From Liolophura sinensis (taxonomy: Eukaryota > Mollusca > Polyplacophora > Chitonida > Chitonidae), in NCBI RefSeq assembly GCF_032854445.1, contig NC_088306.1:15559386-15619385 (forward strand): 60,000 nt of DNA, in the 5' to 3' direction. The first letter of the stretch is position 1; every line of letters starts with the position of its first letter. Below the pieces are notes generated by a model. The model saw only the letters and a program-made list of their open reading frames with translations, was not told where the DNA came from and searched no databases. Both the position numbers and the translations under genes were made by a program. Of this stretch, positions 23,183 to 34,981 are shown one piece after another.

Positions 23183-26100
23183 TCAAGTTTTCAGTGATGA
23201 CGGAAAGACGAGAGAAACGTTAAACGTGGATCTAAATCGGATTTATTTATTTGATTGTTGATACCAGTATCAAAGAAATAACATCTCATATCAAAGCATG
23301 ACGTGTTTCAACATGAACAAATAAAAATCATATAAAAGTATGATATATATATACTCATAACTTTATCTCCGGATTCTGTGATTATCGTGACCTCATTATA
23401 CTGCACGGTTTCACCTTCCTCTTTCGGTATCAGACTGAGGTAGCAGCAGGTTTAATGTGCGCAACTTGCATCTTGAAGACGTTGAGCAATTCTCCCATGG
23501 CGGAAAGGATTAATTATGAAGTAATTCTCTGCTAACGGGTAAAGATACCAGCTGCGAGTTTAAAAATTCATACTGGCATCCTAAAAGCAGCAGCAAACCA
23601 GTTTCCTAAGGCACCCTGGGTTTATGCTACCCCTGAGCTGATTGTGCCATTCAAATTTAGAAACACAGATTTTCTGACAACAACCATCAAGAAACCGGAC
23701 TGTTTATTTGGGGGAACTGGGTGGAGGTCACTAACTCCTTGAAGTAAAATGGTTTATCCCATGCAACCGCGAACAGCATGTAAAAAATGCACCTGACTGT
23801 GTCCCAGAGGCTTATTTATACATTTTTATTTTATTCAATTATCTGATTGGTATTAAACACCTTTAAGTATTTTTTACTCCTGCGAAAGCGGTTTAAGGAT
23901 GCAGAAGGCTCGAAGTAAGCTGCCACTCGTCCCCAGATATTGAACAAGCCTGACGCAAACACGCAGCCGAACTAGCAAGAGCAGGATTCGAACTTAACGC
24001 AGACGTTAGGGCGTGTTCGGCTGTGGCGAGTGGAACGCTTTACGCAAATGAGCCAGCCAAGCTAAAGCTGTCATCAGAGGTAGTCATGCAGCGGAAGCAA
24101 TAGCGCAATGTGATCTCCTTGATTTCGCTGACGTGGTTGGGATTTTTAGTGCGAACCTTTTTGTTACATTTTACTTTTGAAGCGAGCTTTGGATATCCTA
24201 CAATTTTGTAATACGTACGTTACTTCCTTATTCAAGGAATGAACAGCCTTGATGGAAGTACCCGAATTTGATCAGCCACAATGATTAACTGCAACTGATC
24301 CGTCCGTGAAATTTCTTAACTAAGGTTAACCACGTTGAATCAAGGCAATTTACTTTCGTGCATTTGAAACTGACAATGTACATGTAAAGCGCAATATATT
24401 TCATAGTCTCACGTGGTTTAATACAGAACTAAAGGACGGATAAATCCTTGAAAATCAAAGTAACCTGGGTGTTAAAAAAAGGTAAGGATTACGAGCGACA
24501 GTACACCAGTCACGTTCTTTCACTCTCGGGATTTGACAAAACATGAAACAAGTTTCAGCAGGTGTATCGCTGCAGAGCAATGTACTAACTATAGTTTGAG
24601 TTCTTTCCTGTTCTGAATCTAGTGCTAAGAATACCCATTTCAACGCTTTAAGGTATGACTCGATTCGGGATTTGAAACCCGAATCTACCGTTTATGAAGC
24701 AAACGTCCGAACTACTAAACGCCAACACAGCCGGTACAATGTTCGCTTCTCCACTTTTCTAAAGATATTTTCTCTACACAGGGATTTTGTATATATGTCT
24801 CATACATACATTAAGTGATCACGTCCTTGTCCTGCTTTAACTTTGCACTTTGGAAGAGCGTAAATCAGAGCGTCTAAAATGATACGTAAATTGACTCTTA
24901 GTCAATGACTGAGCATATTAACATGCGCTCGGGACCCAGTTGTATATTGTGGCGATTTTGCTAGAGACAGTATATTATTTCATATAATTGCATGGGTTAG
25001 GGGTTAATTTTCTGCCTTGTCCATAACGTAGACACAGGTTTTACCTATAGAATGTAAATTTTTATGGGTTAGACATATCCTTAAATTAAATTAGAATTTT
25101 TGTGGAATATTTTGAAATATATATATATTTTTTTTTTTTGTAACATATGGAGACAGGATATTTTGTGGACTCATGAGAGCAAGTTGTTTTTGGCGCCTTA
25201 ATATAACTTTTGAAGGACACAGTTTCCGTGGACCCCTGTCCTTTCCAACGTAAGAATTTTAATACTTGATGACTTAATTAGAACACCATATTTCACGTAT
25301 AATACACTGACATGTTGAAGGTGTTTCTCTCCAAGCTTGGTGATCAGATATTGTTTGACTAGGTTGCAAACAACAGTTTTTTTTTTTTAGCGACCTTAAG
25401 TTTGGCGAAACATCCGCCATTGTTAATATTTTGAAGTGACAAATTCGAGTAGAGTTTCCATTACTTTTGGAAACATATTCTTGCTGTAACAAACCACGTA
25501 CGGCATCTTTCCAGTTAAACAAAATTAGTACTCACTGACTGTGGCATGATTTTGGCATAAAACGTCCTTTGTACCAAGTTTAAGACACTAAATCATTTTT
25601 TTTTGTGGTTGTTGTTGTTGCTTCGCCGCGCACGATCGTCGTTCACGGTGAACTGCCGCTTGACGAGGTTGTCTACTTTACGACATCCTTTAGTGTTAAA
25701 CTCATATTGAAGAGTTTCAAAAGGGGTATTAACTTGTATTTGCGAAAGTAAATAGTTTCACTCCACAGGCTCATCTCCTTTCTACCTACAAGGTATTGTT
25801 CATCTTTCCATTATTAAGAAAAAAAAACAAAAAAACAAATGTGCCATGACATTAGATACGCATGTACATGTATAGTATTTCTATACACAGATGTTGTTAC
25901 TTTGGTATTAGCCAATCAGTGCTCTGAGTACCATCCTTGGTACTCATGAATATTTATGAGCGTAGACTATAAATACTGGGCAAATTCCCACTTTTAGTCC
26001 CAGATGATCTCGGACCACCGTCGTGTTAACATCTAAATTTCCACCTAGTTAGCTTTCTAAGGCAGGTATTTTACATGTATATAAGCAGTGTAAAGTGGTA

Positions 26101-28040
26101 GCTAGATAAGTTGTCAGCACTGAAGTGGGATTTCAGCTTTAGAGCATACCTAGAGACAGTGGGACTGCTAGTTCCAAATTGTGACACAAGTGTTCCCAGG
26201 CTGTGGGACTGACTTTCCCAGGCTGTGAGACTGATATTCCCAACCATGATTGAGACAGTATATCTCAATAGTTTGTAACTGGGATTTTCTGGACCAAAAT
26301 TTTATAATTCCCAAGTATGAGCTGAAACATTTATACTGGGAGAATTTGTGCATAAGTGCCCCTGAGCAATAGTGGGACTGGGATTCCCAGTTTCGGCACA
26401 GTGAGACGCCGAGTCCCAGAATTTGGAACTCGTTTTCCCAAGTTATTACTGGACCAATTCTGGAACTGTTACTCCCAGAGAAGACCTGAAAGTATTATTT
26501 ACAGATAATGTCCCCACACATGGCTGACATATTGTCTATATAACACCAGTAGGACATACCACTATCACAGCAGCACTAGGTTTAATACCTCCCTGAGATA
26601 TCCTTAACACAGTTATCTGAACCATCTGAAGTACAGATGTTGTGCTTGTACACAGTACTGGCACTTTTACATATATATATATTAACATACTCCTGTCACT
26701 CTATTTTAATAAAACTGTTGCTGCTGTTTCTTGAACCTTAAAAATCGGACTTTTCTTGGTTATTCGAAGTTCAGAGCTAACTAGTGGTTTTCCCAAACAT
26801 ACTACTGAATGACACGGACTGACCGAGCTGACATTCAAAAGAATCCATAGTAGCGAACGTCTCCAGCAGTATACAGATATTGTTCCAGAGTTCGACACTG
26901 GGTGATTCACGCTACCAATATTGTGCTTTCCCCTGTAGTAAATGGTGTGATTTGGAACTGGGATCTCTGTATCATTAAGAAGATATATATATAAAAACAA
27001 ATCGCTACAATATCAACAATAATGATATCACCGATACCCCATATAACACAAATATACATTACTCATAAATGTGCTAAATGTGTATACATAGTGATCTAAG
27101 AATAAAACTCGTATCATACTGGCAAAAGAGAGCATCTTGAAAATTAGTCTTCTAAAATATTTCTTTCCCATGCAGCCCTTCTCAGCGCATTGTAACATTA
27201 CCTATGTCGTGACGATGACATTTATCCTGACTAAAGGTTTATTCTAGTAAATAAGTAAATCTAATATTGAAAATTATATTTAAATATATACTCTCCATTC
27301 ATATGTGCCATGTCTATATAAGTTACAAAGATATATTTACATACTTGGAAATTCCAGTATACATTTAGCCGGGCGTTCCTCTGAACCCTAAGGAATACTA
27401 CACGCCCAGCTTTATACGATACAAAGCTGCCATCAGCAGGTCGTGGTAATAATACTTGTGTGTTCACGTGTCTATACATGAACAATGGGGGAACTGTCGC
27501 AGTGAACTGAGCACATAACTTCGTATTTGTCAAGAGGCCAGACACGTATGGAACGACGGCACGATGATCCTTTTCACTGTATAATGATTCACGTCGAAAC
27601 CTGTTCTTGGCACCAGTATTGATACTCATGTTAGACGCTGACTCATTCGCACCTATCTGGAAAATTCATTTTTACTTTTGGTTTCGTTATTACTGAGTAC
27701 ACCAAATATGTCTACATCTAAAAGTTGACCAGGCCGAGAGTTCCATCACCTCGTGTACGGTTAATGTATAGACTAGTTTACTTAAACTTAGGCCGGGAGT
27801 TTAAGACTTAACCCATTTACAACCAGATCAATTAGATAGCCCAGATGTTCAAAACTGCCTTCGTGATTAAGCCTATAGTATTAACTTTAGTCCATATCGT
27901 GTTGCCACAAGTTGAGGAAGGGGAGACGAAACTCGTCTGTTAAGGTCTTACAAGTAGATGATAATCGTCAGTCACGTAATCAGGACCAGTCTATTTGAAT
28001 CTGTTAGCCGGGTGGTTAATGAATTGTCAGTTTCTTCTAC
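23183..28040. other. Single-copy region between the two duplicated blocks, mostly non-coding
   Basis: No recognisable gene or mobile element. Between 26,150 and 26,480 the short motifs 'gggactg' and 'ttccca' recur irregularly, forming a degenerate array. Two minus-strand ORFs stand out (see 27,350-27,629; the other, 26,701-27,000, has no support). Confidence 0.4.
27350..27629 (-). CDS. Possible coding exon of an unknown gene
   Basis: Minus-strand frame beginning at an ATG (27,627-27,629) with a protein-like composition (for example HRAVVPYVSGLL, PRPADGSFVSYKAGRV). Near 27,350 the frame meets 'caa|gtatgt', a reasonable splice donor, after the residues YWNFQ. Beyond that point the composition turns intron-like. 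I recognise no domain and found no partner exon, so this is only a candidate. Confidence 0.25.
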
Positions 28041-30553
28041 ATAATGACAGTGTGTTGATGTATCTCAGTCGGGCTGTGATTACACATGTTACTACATGCA
28101 CCATGTTGATGTATCTTTGTCAGGCATGTCTCTAGTGACACCGTGTAATGTACCTCAGTCGGGTTGTGATTACAGATATACCTAATGATACTGTGTTGAT
28201 GTATCTCAGTCGGGCTGCGATTACACATGTTCCTAGTGCAGATGTTCCTAGTGACACTGTGTTCATGTATCTCAGTCGGGCTGTCATTACACATGTTCCT
28301 ACATGCACCATGTTGATGTATCTTTGTCTCGCTGGGACTGCAGATGGTCCTAGTGACACCGTGTGATGTATCTCAGTCCATCTGTAATTACAGATGTGCC
28401 TAATGACACTGTGTTGATGTGTCTCAGTAATGCTGTGATTGCACATGTTCCTACATGCACCATGTTGATGTATCTTTGTCGCGTTGGGGCTGCAGATGTT
28501 TCTGGTGACACCGTGTTGATGTATCTCAGTCGGGCTGTGATTACACATGTTTCTACATGCACCATGTTGATGTATCTCAGTCGGGCTGTGATTGCACATG
28601 TTCCAAATGATAGCATGTTGATGTATCTTTGTCGGGCTGTGATTACAGATGTTTCTAATGACACAGTGTTGGTATATCTCAGTCGAGGGGTGATTGCACA
28701 TGTTAATACATGAACCATGTTGATGTATCTTTGACGCACTGGGACTGCACATATTCCTAGTGACACCATGTTCGTGTATCTCAGTCGGGCTGTGATTACA
28801 CATGTTCCTACATGCATCATGTTGATGTATCTTTGTCTCGCTGGGACTGCAGATGTTCCTAGTGACACTGTGTTGATGTATCTCAGTCCATCTGTAATTA
28901 CAGATGTGCCTAATGACACTGTGTTGATGTATCTCAGTAATGCTGTGATTGCACATGTTCCTACATGCACCATGTTGATGTATCTTTGTAGCGCTGGGAC
29001 TGCAGATGTTCCTAATGACACCGTGCGATGTATCTCAGTCGGACTGTGATTACAGATGTGCCTAATAACACTGTGTTAATGTATCTCAGTCGGGCTGTGA
29101 TTACACATGTTCCTACATGCACCATGTTGATGTATCTTTGTCTCGCTGGACTGCACATGTTCCTAGTGACACCGTGTGATGTATCTCAGTCGGACTGTGA
29201 TTACAGATGTGCCTAATAACACTGTGTTAATGTATCTCAGTCGGGCTGTGATTACACATGTTACTACATGCACCATGTTGATGTATCTTTGTCTCGCTGG
29301 GACAGCAGATGTTCCTAGTGACACTGTGTCAATGTAACTCAGTCGGGCCATGATTACACATGTTCCTACATGCACCATGTTGATGTATCTTTGTCTCGCT
29401 GGGACTGCAGATGTTCCTAGTGACACTGTGTCAATGTATCTCAGTCGGGCTGTGATTACACATGTTCCTACATGCACCATGTTGATGTATCTTTGTCTCG
29501 CTGGGACTGCAGATGTTCCTAGTGACACTGTGTCAATGTATCTCAGTCGGGCTGTGATTGCACATTTTACTACATGCACCATATTGATGTATCTTTGTCC
29601 CGCTGGGACTGCAGATGTTCCTAGTGACACCGTGTGATGTATCTCAGTCGGGCTGTGATTCCAGATGTGCCTAATGACACTGTGTTAATGTACCTCGGCC
29701 GAGCTGTGATTGCACTTTTCCTAATGATACCGTGTTAATGTATCTCAGTCGGGCTGTGAATACACGTTCCTACATGCACCATGTTGATGTATCTTTATCG
29801 CGCTCGGACGGCATTTGTTCCTAGAGACACCGTGTGATGTATCTCAGTAGGGCTGTGTTTACAGGTGTGTCTAATGGCACTGTGTTATTGTAACTCAGTC
29901 GGGCTGTGATTGTACATGTTCCTACATGCACCATGTTGATGTATCTTTGTTGCGCTGGGACTGCACATAGTCCTAGTGACACTGTGTTAATGTATCTCCG
30001 TCGGGCTGTGAATACACATGTTCCTACATGCACCATGTTGATGTATCTTTATCGCGCTCGGACGGCATATGTTCCTAGTGACACCGTGTGATGTATCTCA
30101 GTCGGGCTGTGTTTACAGGTGTGTCTAATGGCACTGTGTTATTGTAACTCAGTCGGGCTGTGATTGTATATGTTTCTACATGCACCATGTTGATGTATCT
30201 TTGTTGCGCTGGGACTGCACATGTTCCTAGTGACACCGTGTTGATATACCTCAGTCGGGCTGTGATTGCAGATGTGTCTAAAGACACCGTGTTGGTGTAC
30301 CTCAGTCAGGCTGTGATTACAGATGTTCTTAATTACACCGTGTTGATATAACTCAGTCGGGCAGTGATTGCAGATGTTTCTAAAGACACCGTGTTGGTGA
30401 ACTTCAGTCGGGCTGTGATTGCAGATGTTTCTAAAGACACCGTGTTGATGTATCTCAGTCGGGTTGTGATTGCACATACTCATACAGTCTAAGGCATGAT
30501 GTACATCTGTCTTAGTCGCGCTATGATTTGCAACTGGTCCTAAAGACACCATG
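28041..30553. repeat. 51-bp-unit minisatellite, copy 2 (about 49 units)
   Basis: Same unit family as 7,760-10,984. Between about 29,270 and 29,640 a 102-bp dimer repeats almost perfectly about four times (plus-strand translation VITHVPTCTMLMYLC then LAGTADVPSDTVS). It ends with the same degenerate unit and 'aaagacaccatgg' as copy 1. Confidence 0.95.
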
Positions 30554-31168
30554 GCTGATTTTTTAAACCCACAGGCATTAAATAAATTAACCTTGACACG
30601 TTAGTTCTTCCAGAAATACAAAGAGACGTTCACTGAAATTGCCATAATGCACACGTGTTCTAATAAATGCCATATGGCATATGTTGGACACTTCGGTATA
30701 AACTGCCCCCTTTGTCGCTAAGTTGGCGTAATGGGTAACAGTTGTGGCCTGTAGAAAGGCAAGAACAGGAAATATGCACTGTTCGCGTAGGTTGTGGATG
30801 CCTTTAAGTTAAGTTTAAATGATGGAATAAATTAATTCGTAACTCTCCAAGGGTCAACTCTATGTAACTGACCAGGTTCTCTCGTTGTAGGTAACAAAAC
30901 TACAACGTTATCTCCCGGATGAACACACTAACCTTGGGTCATCACTGCATTTTTCACCTAATTCTGCTTAGACCTTGGTTCTAAGAGGCGTGAAATTTTC
31001 TCCTATGTAAGTACTTATGAGTTAGAATAAAACCCTAACAGAGATAAATTGTCGAGAAGCCGCATTTCTATTTGTCCAATATCACATTGTTTTACTCTTT
31101 ATGCTGTGGTCTTTTAGTTTGTACGCCTGCATAAACCAGGATTCTGCTTGTGAGGTATGTGTCTCTGA

Positions 31169-31378
31169 GGCTTTTCCGTGGACTGGTGGTTAGCGTTCTA
31201 GCGCCCAACAATAATCCATTAGCACCTCATCAATGCAATCGTCGTACATTTGAGCCCAGCTCATGCTGGCTTCCTCTACGATCGTACGTAAGAAGGTCTG
31301 CCAGCAACCTGCACATGTGGTGGGTATTCCCTTCGCTAGATATCTGCGCGGTTTCCTGCCACCATAATGCTGACTTGA
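31169..31378 (+). repeat. Degenerate SINE, copy 2
   Basis: Counterpart of 11,601-11,810, with the same diverged SINE relic and a few substitutions. Confidence 0.7.
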
Positions 31379-31614
31379 AGCGTAGCTGATAATGGCCTTG
31401 TGACGGTTTGGGTACAACACAACGTCGCCGATCGGTCTTGCGTACGTGTCAATGCCAATCAATCACGATCAATCAATCAGGCGGTACTGGAAATGGCTGG
31501 CGGCCTTCCTGGTACAACCGTCACCATGCAGGATCTAAGAGGTGCAGAGAAGCAAATAAAGAAGAAACAAGTAAATTAAGTGCAATGCATGTATTATTAG
31601 TGTACCTGAAAAGT

Positions 31615-31620
31615 GATGTG
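31615..31620. repeat. Polinton target-site duplication, left
   Basis: GATGTG directly before the left terminus, repeated at 46,987-46,992. Copy 1 shows the unoccupied site as a single GATGTA (11,954-11,959) in otherwise matching flanks. Confidence 0.93.
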
Positions 31621-31706
31621 AGTGGTATAGGGAATAGGGGTTCTGGCGCACCCTCTCCTTGGGGCCCTCCCCATAACAAATAGAGGCTCCCACCCCCCTT
31701 TCCCGG
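31621..31706 (+). repeat. Polinton left terminal inverted repeat
   Basis: Begins AGTGGTATAGGGAATAGGGG. It matches the complement of the right end over about 85 bp with about six substitutions and small indels near the inner end, which is short for this superfamily. Confidence 0.93.
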
Positions 31707-32076
31707 CTTCCCCAGCCAAGGCATACACGCTTATTTACAAGTCTAGCCTACACACACACACATTGATATGAGGCGACCTAGTTAGCATTTAATACATAAG
31801 GCGTATAGTCTATATATAGGCCGGCTGTGTTGCACAACAGGGTGATTCAGCTGATTTTCTCCCCAGGATAGGGCCTAAACTTCGGGTTTTCATGAAAAAT
31901 AAATGTGACAGGCTTTTTTAGCGTGTCTTGTTTGATAATATCCAATATTTTTTTAGGAGGATTGGAGATATTTTGTTTATGCGGAAAAGTCCTTCCAATT
32001 TAGCCTATGTTTCGTGGGTCGTGGGATATAGCTCAGTCCGCTGACAGAGGTGGGAAAGGCGCTGTGTGTAAGGGGT

Positions 32077-32158
32077 GTATTCATATACTACATATATAAG
32101 GGGATGTTCGCTAGCTCAAATCCGGATTTGGTCTCCTGTATATGTAGTATATGAATAC
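32077..32158. repeat. Perfect 20-bp inverted repeat in the Polinton left arm
   Basis: The arms GTATTCATATACTACATATA (32,077-32,096) and its exact complement (32,139-32,158) are separated by 42 bp. Transcribed, they would form a long hairpin. They sit inside a segment with tRNA-like A-box and B-box motifs. Confidence 0.9.
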
Positions 32159-32298
32159 GTTACCTGCATATGGCGCCGGGCTCTACGCACTTCTAAGGAA
32201 TTTCTGTAACTTTCGACAGTTTCGGAGGCAGAGAGACCTTACCAAGGGGTGTTGTAGATGGCCCAAAGGTAGTCGAATGTGTCAGCGCCAATTAACCC

Positions 32299-32420
32299 CC
32301 CTAACGGCGGGTCGCTAGCGCAAAAAATCCGGAGCCCGCCGTTAGGGTGGTGGTTAACAGGTTGAGCTATAAACCAGGCCTGCTTTTTTGGACCATGGGT
32401 TCGAGCCCCACACTGGGCAG
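32299..32420 (+). other. Hairpin plus tRNA-like sequence
   Basis: A 13-bp perfect inverted repeat (CCCTAACGGCGGG at 32,299-32,311 with its complement at 32,335-32,347) leads into sequence with a perfect B-box (GGTTCGAGCCC near 32,398) and a T-run terminator just after 'gggcag'. The acceptor stem pairs only partly and the D-arm is abnormal. I take it as a tRNA-derived relic rather than a functional tRNA. Confidence 0.4.
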
Positions 32421-33611
32421 ATTTTTTTACCCCCGGGCACCAGGCTAGCCACACACCCGCCCACCCGTCCATCTGGACGGGCAATCCAGCCAAAAGGGGT
32501 ATTTTTGACGGGCAAAATTTTGAATCAACATTTTTTTTTACGGCTACTCCCAGCCCACAGACCAGTAAACTGTTTCAAAGTGTATTAACATTATATGTAT
32601 GTATACTAGATTGTGAATATTTTTCTAACATGTAAGTTTTCAAAGTGTATTCATATATGTATTCAGATGACAGAAATGATGTTTGACATGCACTACTGTG
32701 TCACTGTGCCAAAAGTTAATTTCTCGACATAGATATGTGACTGATAGTACATGTATTTGAATTGTTTCTTGTTTTGTTTTGTTTCTTGCATTTTACAAAG
32801 TTTATTTTACCTACTGTGACTTAGCTGCTCAAATCGTATGGTGATTGGTGACACCACTCTTTTTAGTGAGTTACACTCACAGATTCAGTGGTGATAATTT
32901 TGCCCGGTCTCAGTCTCATTTGTAAGATGTATACTGTATTCAGATTTGGTTCCGTTGCATTTTAATGTGAAGTAGTGTAACTGTGAGTGACATGCATCTG
33001 CTGTGTCAAATCACCATGCATTTTGATTGTTTTCCTTTTATATGTATTTTTGTGTATTTTATTGTTCACAGTTTATTTATTTCTACCTCCTGATTCACAG
33101 CATTCACACTTGAACTGTCAGAATTTCTGTGCCAAATTGCCATTGTTCTCCTTGCATATGTACTGAATTGTGTATTTTACAGTTCAATTTGTTTTTCTAC
33201 CTCCTCTTTCACACTTGGTTGTCCAAAGCATAACAGATTGTAACCTTACATAGTTTAATATAAAATTGATGTATTCTTTTTAGTGATTCGCACTCAGTGT
33301 CAGTCATTGGTGGGAAAAGTGTGATATATTGGGTGCCCCTAAAAACTGTCAATTTCTTGGGGTCCAATAGTAATACATTATTTCCAGTGATATAATAGCA
33401 ATTAAAGCTATTAAAAGGTCTTGATTTTCAATGATACAGTGGTGATAAAATGTCTCGGCGGCAGACACCCTGCTTATTTACGGGGGCCTCAAGCGGCGGC
33501 CCCCAAAACCCCTGCCTTTTGGACGCTCTATTGTCAGATCCTGGCTAATGCCCTGCCCCCGGGGCTCTCGAGACATAGGATGGGGGTTGCCCTGGGCACC
33601 TCCCCAGAACA

Positions 33612-34337
33612 TCATTCGGAAAGAGCGTTTTTAAGCTCATGCCGAGCTAGTTTTCGGCCGCGATCTATAAGCTGTTTTTTCGTGCTTTCATCGATCTCTA
33701 CGGCGTTGAATGCCTTACGAGACTTAGCGCGTATCTCCTGCTTCAGATCAGAGTAGTTCTTAAGCTCCTGAACGACTTGTTTGAACTCTACGTCCGAAAT
33801 AACACCATCAGATAATGCCGTAGATATCTGCGCACGGATGCTGTTAAGTTTGGCCTCAGCCAACAGCCGTATATCGTTATGTTTCTTGGCCTTTGCGTGA
33901 AGTCGGCGGCTAACGAATTTTCCGGCGACATTTAAGACACCGCAAGCTAGGGCCGCAGCTTCCATGGCCAAGACAGCAGGGGTTGAAATTATCATTGTGA
34001 GTAGCCCCACGCCTGTAACCCCTAGGCCCAAACCGGCCGTGAGCATGGCTGAATCAAGGGCCTCGGTGGCCAAGACACCACGCCGGTACTTTTTGTACAA
34101 GGCCCGGCGGAGATCTCGCTCAGATTTAAGCTGCCTCTGTATTTCGCTGATATACTGCAGGCGATGGGCGTGCGCCACGCTCTCCGGCGGCGCGGTCGGG
34201 GCCAAGGGGTTTTCAACCATAATCGTCGGCGCTGTCGGGGCCAAGGGGTGGTCATCCGTAATCGTCGGTGCCGCATCGTCCGGCGGCAAGGGGTTTTCAT
34301 CCAAGATCGTCGGGTACAGTCGTGCCATATTGTCCAT
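33612..34337 (-). CDS. Polinton-associated protein with proline-rich repeats and hydrophobic hairpin
   Basis: Intact frame of 241 codons from the ATG at 34,337. Residues ~10-45 carry three imperfect proline-rich repeats (ENPLPPDDAAPT, DHPLAPTAPT, ENPLAPTAPP). Residues ~90-135 form a strongly hydrophobic hairpin (LTAGLGLGVTGVGLLTMI, then AMEAAALACGVLNVAG). The rest is charged and helical, with 'ALSDGVISDVEFKQVVQELKNY'-like spacing. I recall similar proteins in other invertebrate Polintons, but no function is known to me. A membrane-active or virion-associated role is a guess from the hairpin. The upstream gene's TAG ends one base before this ATG. Confidence 0.75.
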   Translation of the reverse strand: MDNMARLYPTILDENPLPPDDAAPTITDDHPLAPTAPTIMVENPLAPTAPPESVAHAHRLQYISEIQRQLKSERDLRRALYKKYRRGVLATEALDSAMLTAGLGLGVTGVGLLTMIISTPAVLAMEAAALACGVLNVAGKFVSRRLHAKAKKHNDIRLLAEAKLNSIRAQISTALSDGVISDVEFKQVVQELKNYSDLKQEIRAKSRKAFNAVEIDESTKKQLIDRGRKLARHELKNALSE

Positions 34338-34338
34338 C

Positions 34339-34979
34339 CTACGAATCAATAACGTCGGTAAACTCTAAATTGTCGTCGGGATTACTAACACGAAAGCGGT
34401 GAAGGCTTATAACGCAGTCTAAATAGATTTCATCAAGATTTAAAACGAACCCTGTGACGACTCGTATATCCTCGAGAGAGCTCCAGATGACTGGGTCGCC
34501 CTGGGCCTGTAATTTGATCATAAGTCTGAGATCCTTTCCATTGTGCTCTACAGGCCACCTTATTTTCACCCCGGTAATGAAGGTGCAACGGCGACTACCC
34601 GCGCCAAGTAGGAGGTCGAAGATAAGTATAGATCCAGGGTTTAGTGGTAGTGCGGACTTAAAATCGGTTTGCGCGGTAAAACGTAAGTTCTCTACACCCG
34701 GCGGCGCTACTAGTGCGAAGCGGCCTCTTCTGTCCCAATCTAGAAGACAGCGGCTGGTTGGTATGTACGACACGAAATAGGTTCCGGAGTTGAAAACTTT
34801 TTTCACATCGATCACGGTGGCCTGGACCGTCATCGGGGTCACCTTCACATCTATCAACCAATCGGGGTCGCGAGTTCTGGTAAGAATAAAGCGGTCTTCA
34901 AAGCGAATTAATGAGAGTTTTTGTTCTTCAATCACCTCAGACGGAGACCAGCGCTCTTGCTCTACAGAGGATCAGACAT
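34339..34979 (-). pseudogene. Polinton protein of unknown function, frame broken near the start
   Basis: An open frame of 198 codons (34,935 down to 34,339) has no ATG upstream before a stop. The natural ATG probably lies at 34,977-34,979, two bases after the stop of the preceding gene, but that frame ends after five codons, so a frame change near 34,965 is inferred. The protein is mostly beta-strand-like (FVSYIPTSRCLLDWDRRGRF, GVENLRFTAQTDF, LLLGAGSRRCTF) and could be a jelly-roll type structural protein. I cannot name it. Confidence 0.6.
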
Positions 34980-34981
34980 CT

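Larger units (their letters stand above)
31707..33611. other. Non-coding left arm of the Polinton
   Basis: No ORF with recognisable content over 1.9 kb. It contains a tRNA-like A-box sequence near 32,023, two inverted repeats (32,077-32,158 and 32,299-32,347), a tRNA-like B-box region with a T-run after it, and an AT-rich part from about 32,580 to 33,440 unlike the GC-richer element body. The AT-rich part may be a nested insertion. Confidence 0.6.

Noticed and set aside
26701-27000. 99-codon minus-strand ORF
   Set aside because: No motif, composition not clearly coding, no splice context linking it to 27,350-27,629.
28041-30553. Regular repeats suggestive of a CRISPR array
   Set aside because: Units are contiguous, without unique spacers, and the window is eukaryotic.
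32336-32420. Functional tRNA gene with T-run terminator
   Set aside because: The B-box is perfect, but the acceptor stem pairs only in part and the D-arm and anticodon arm do not fold normally. Best kept as a tRNA-derived relic.
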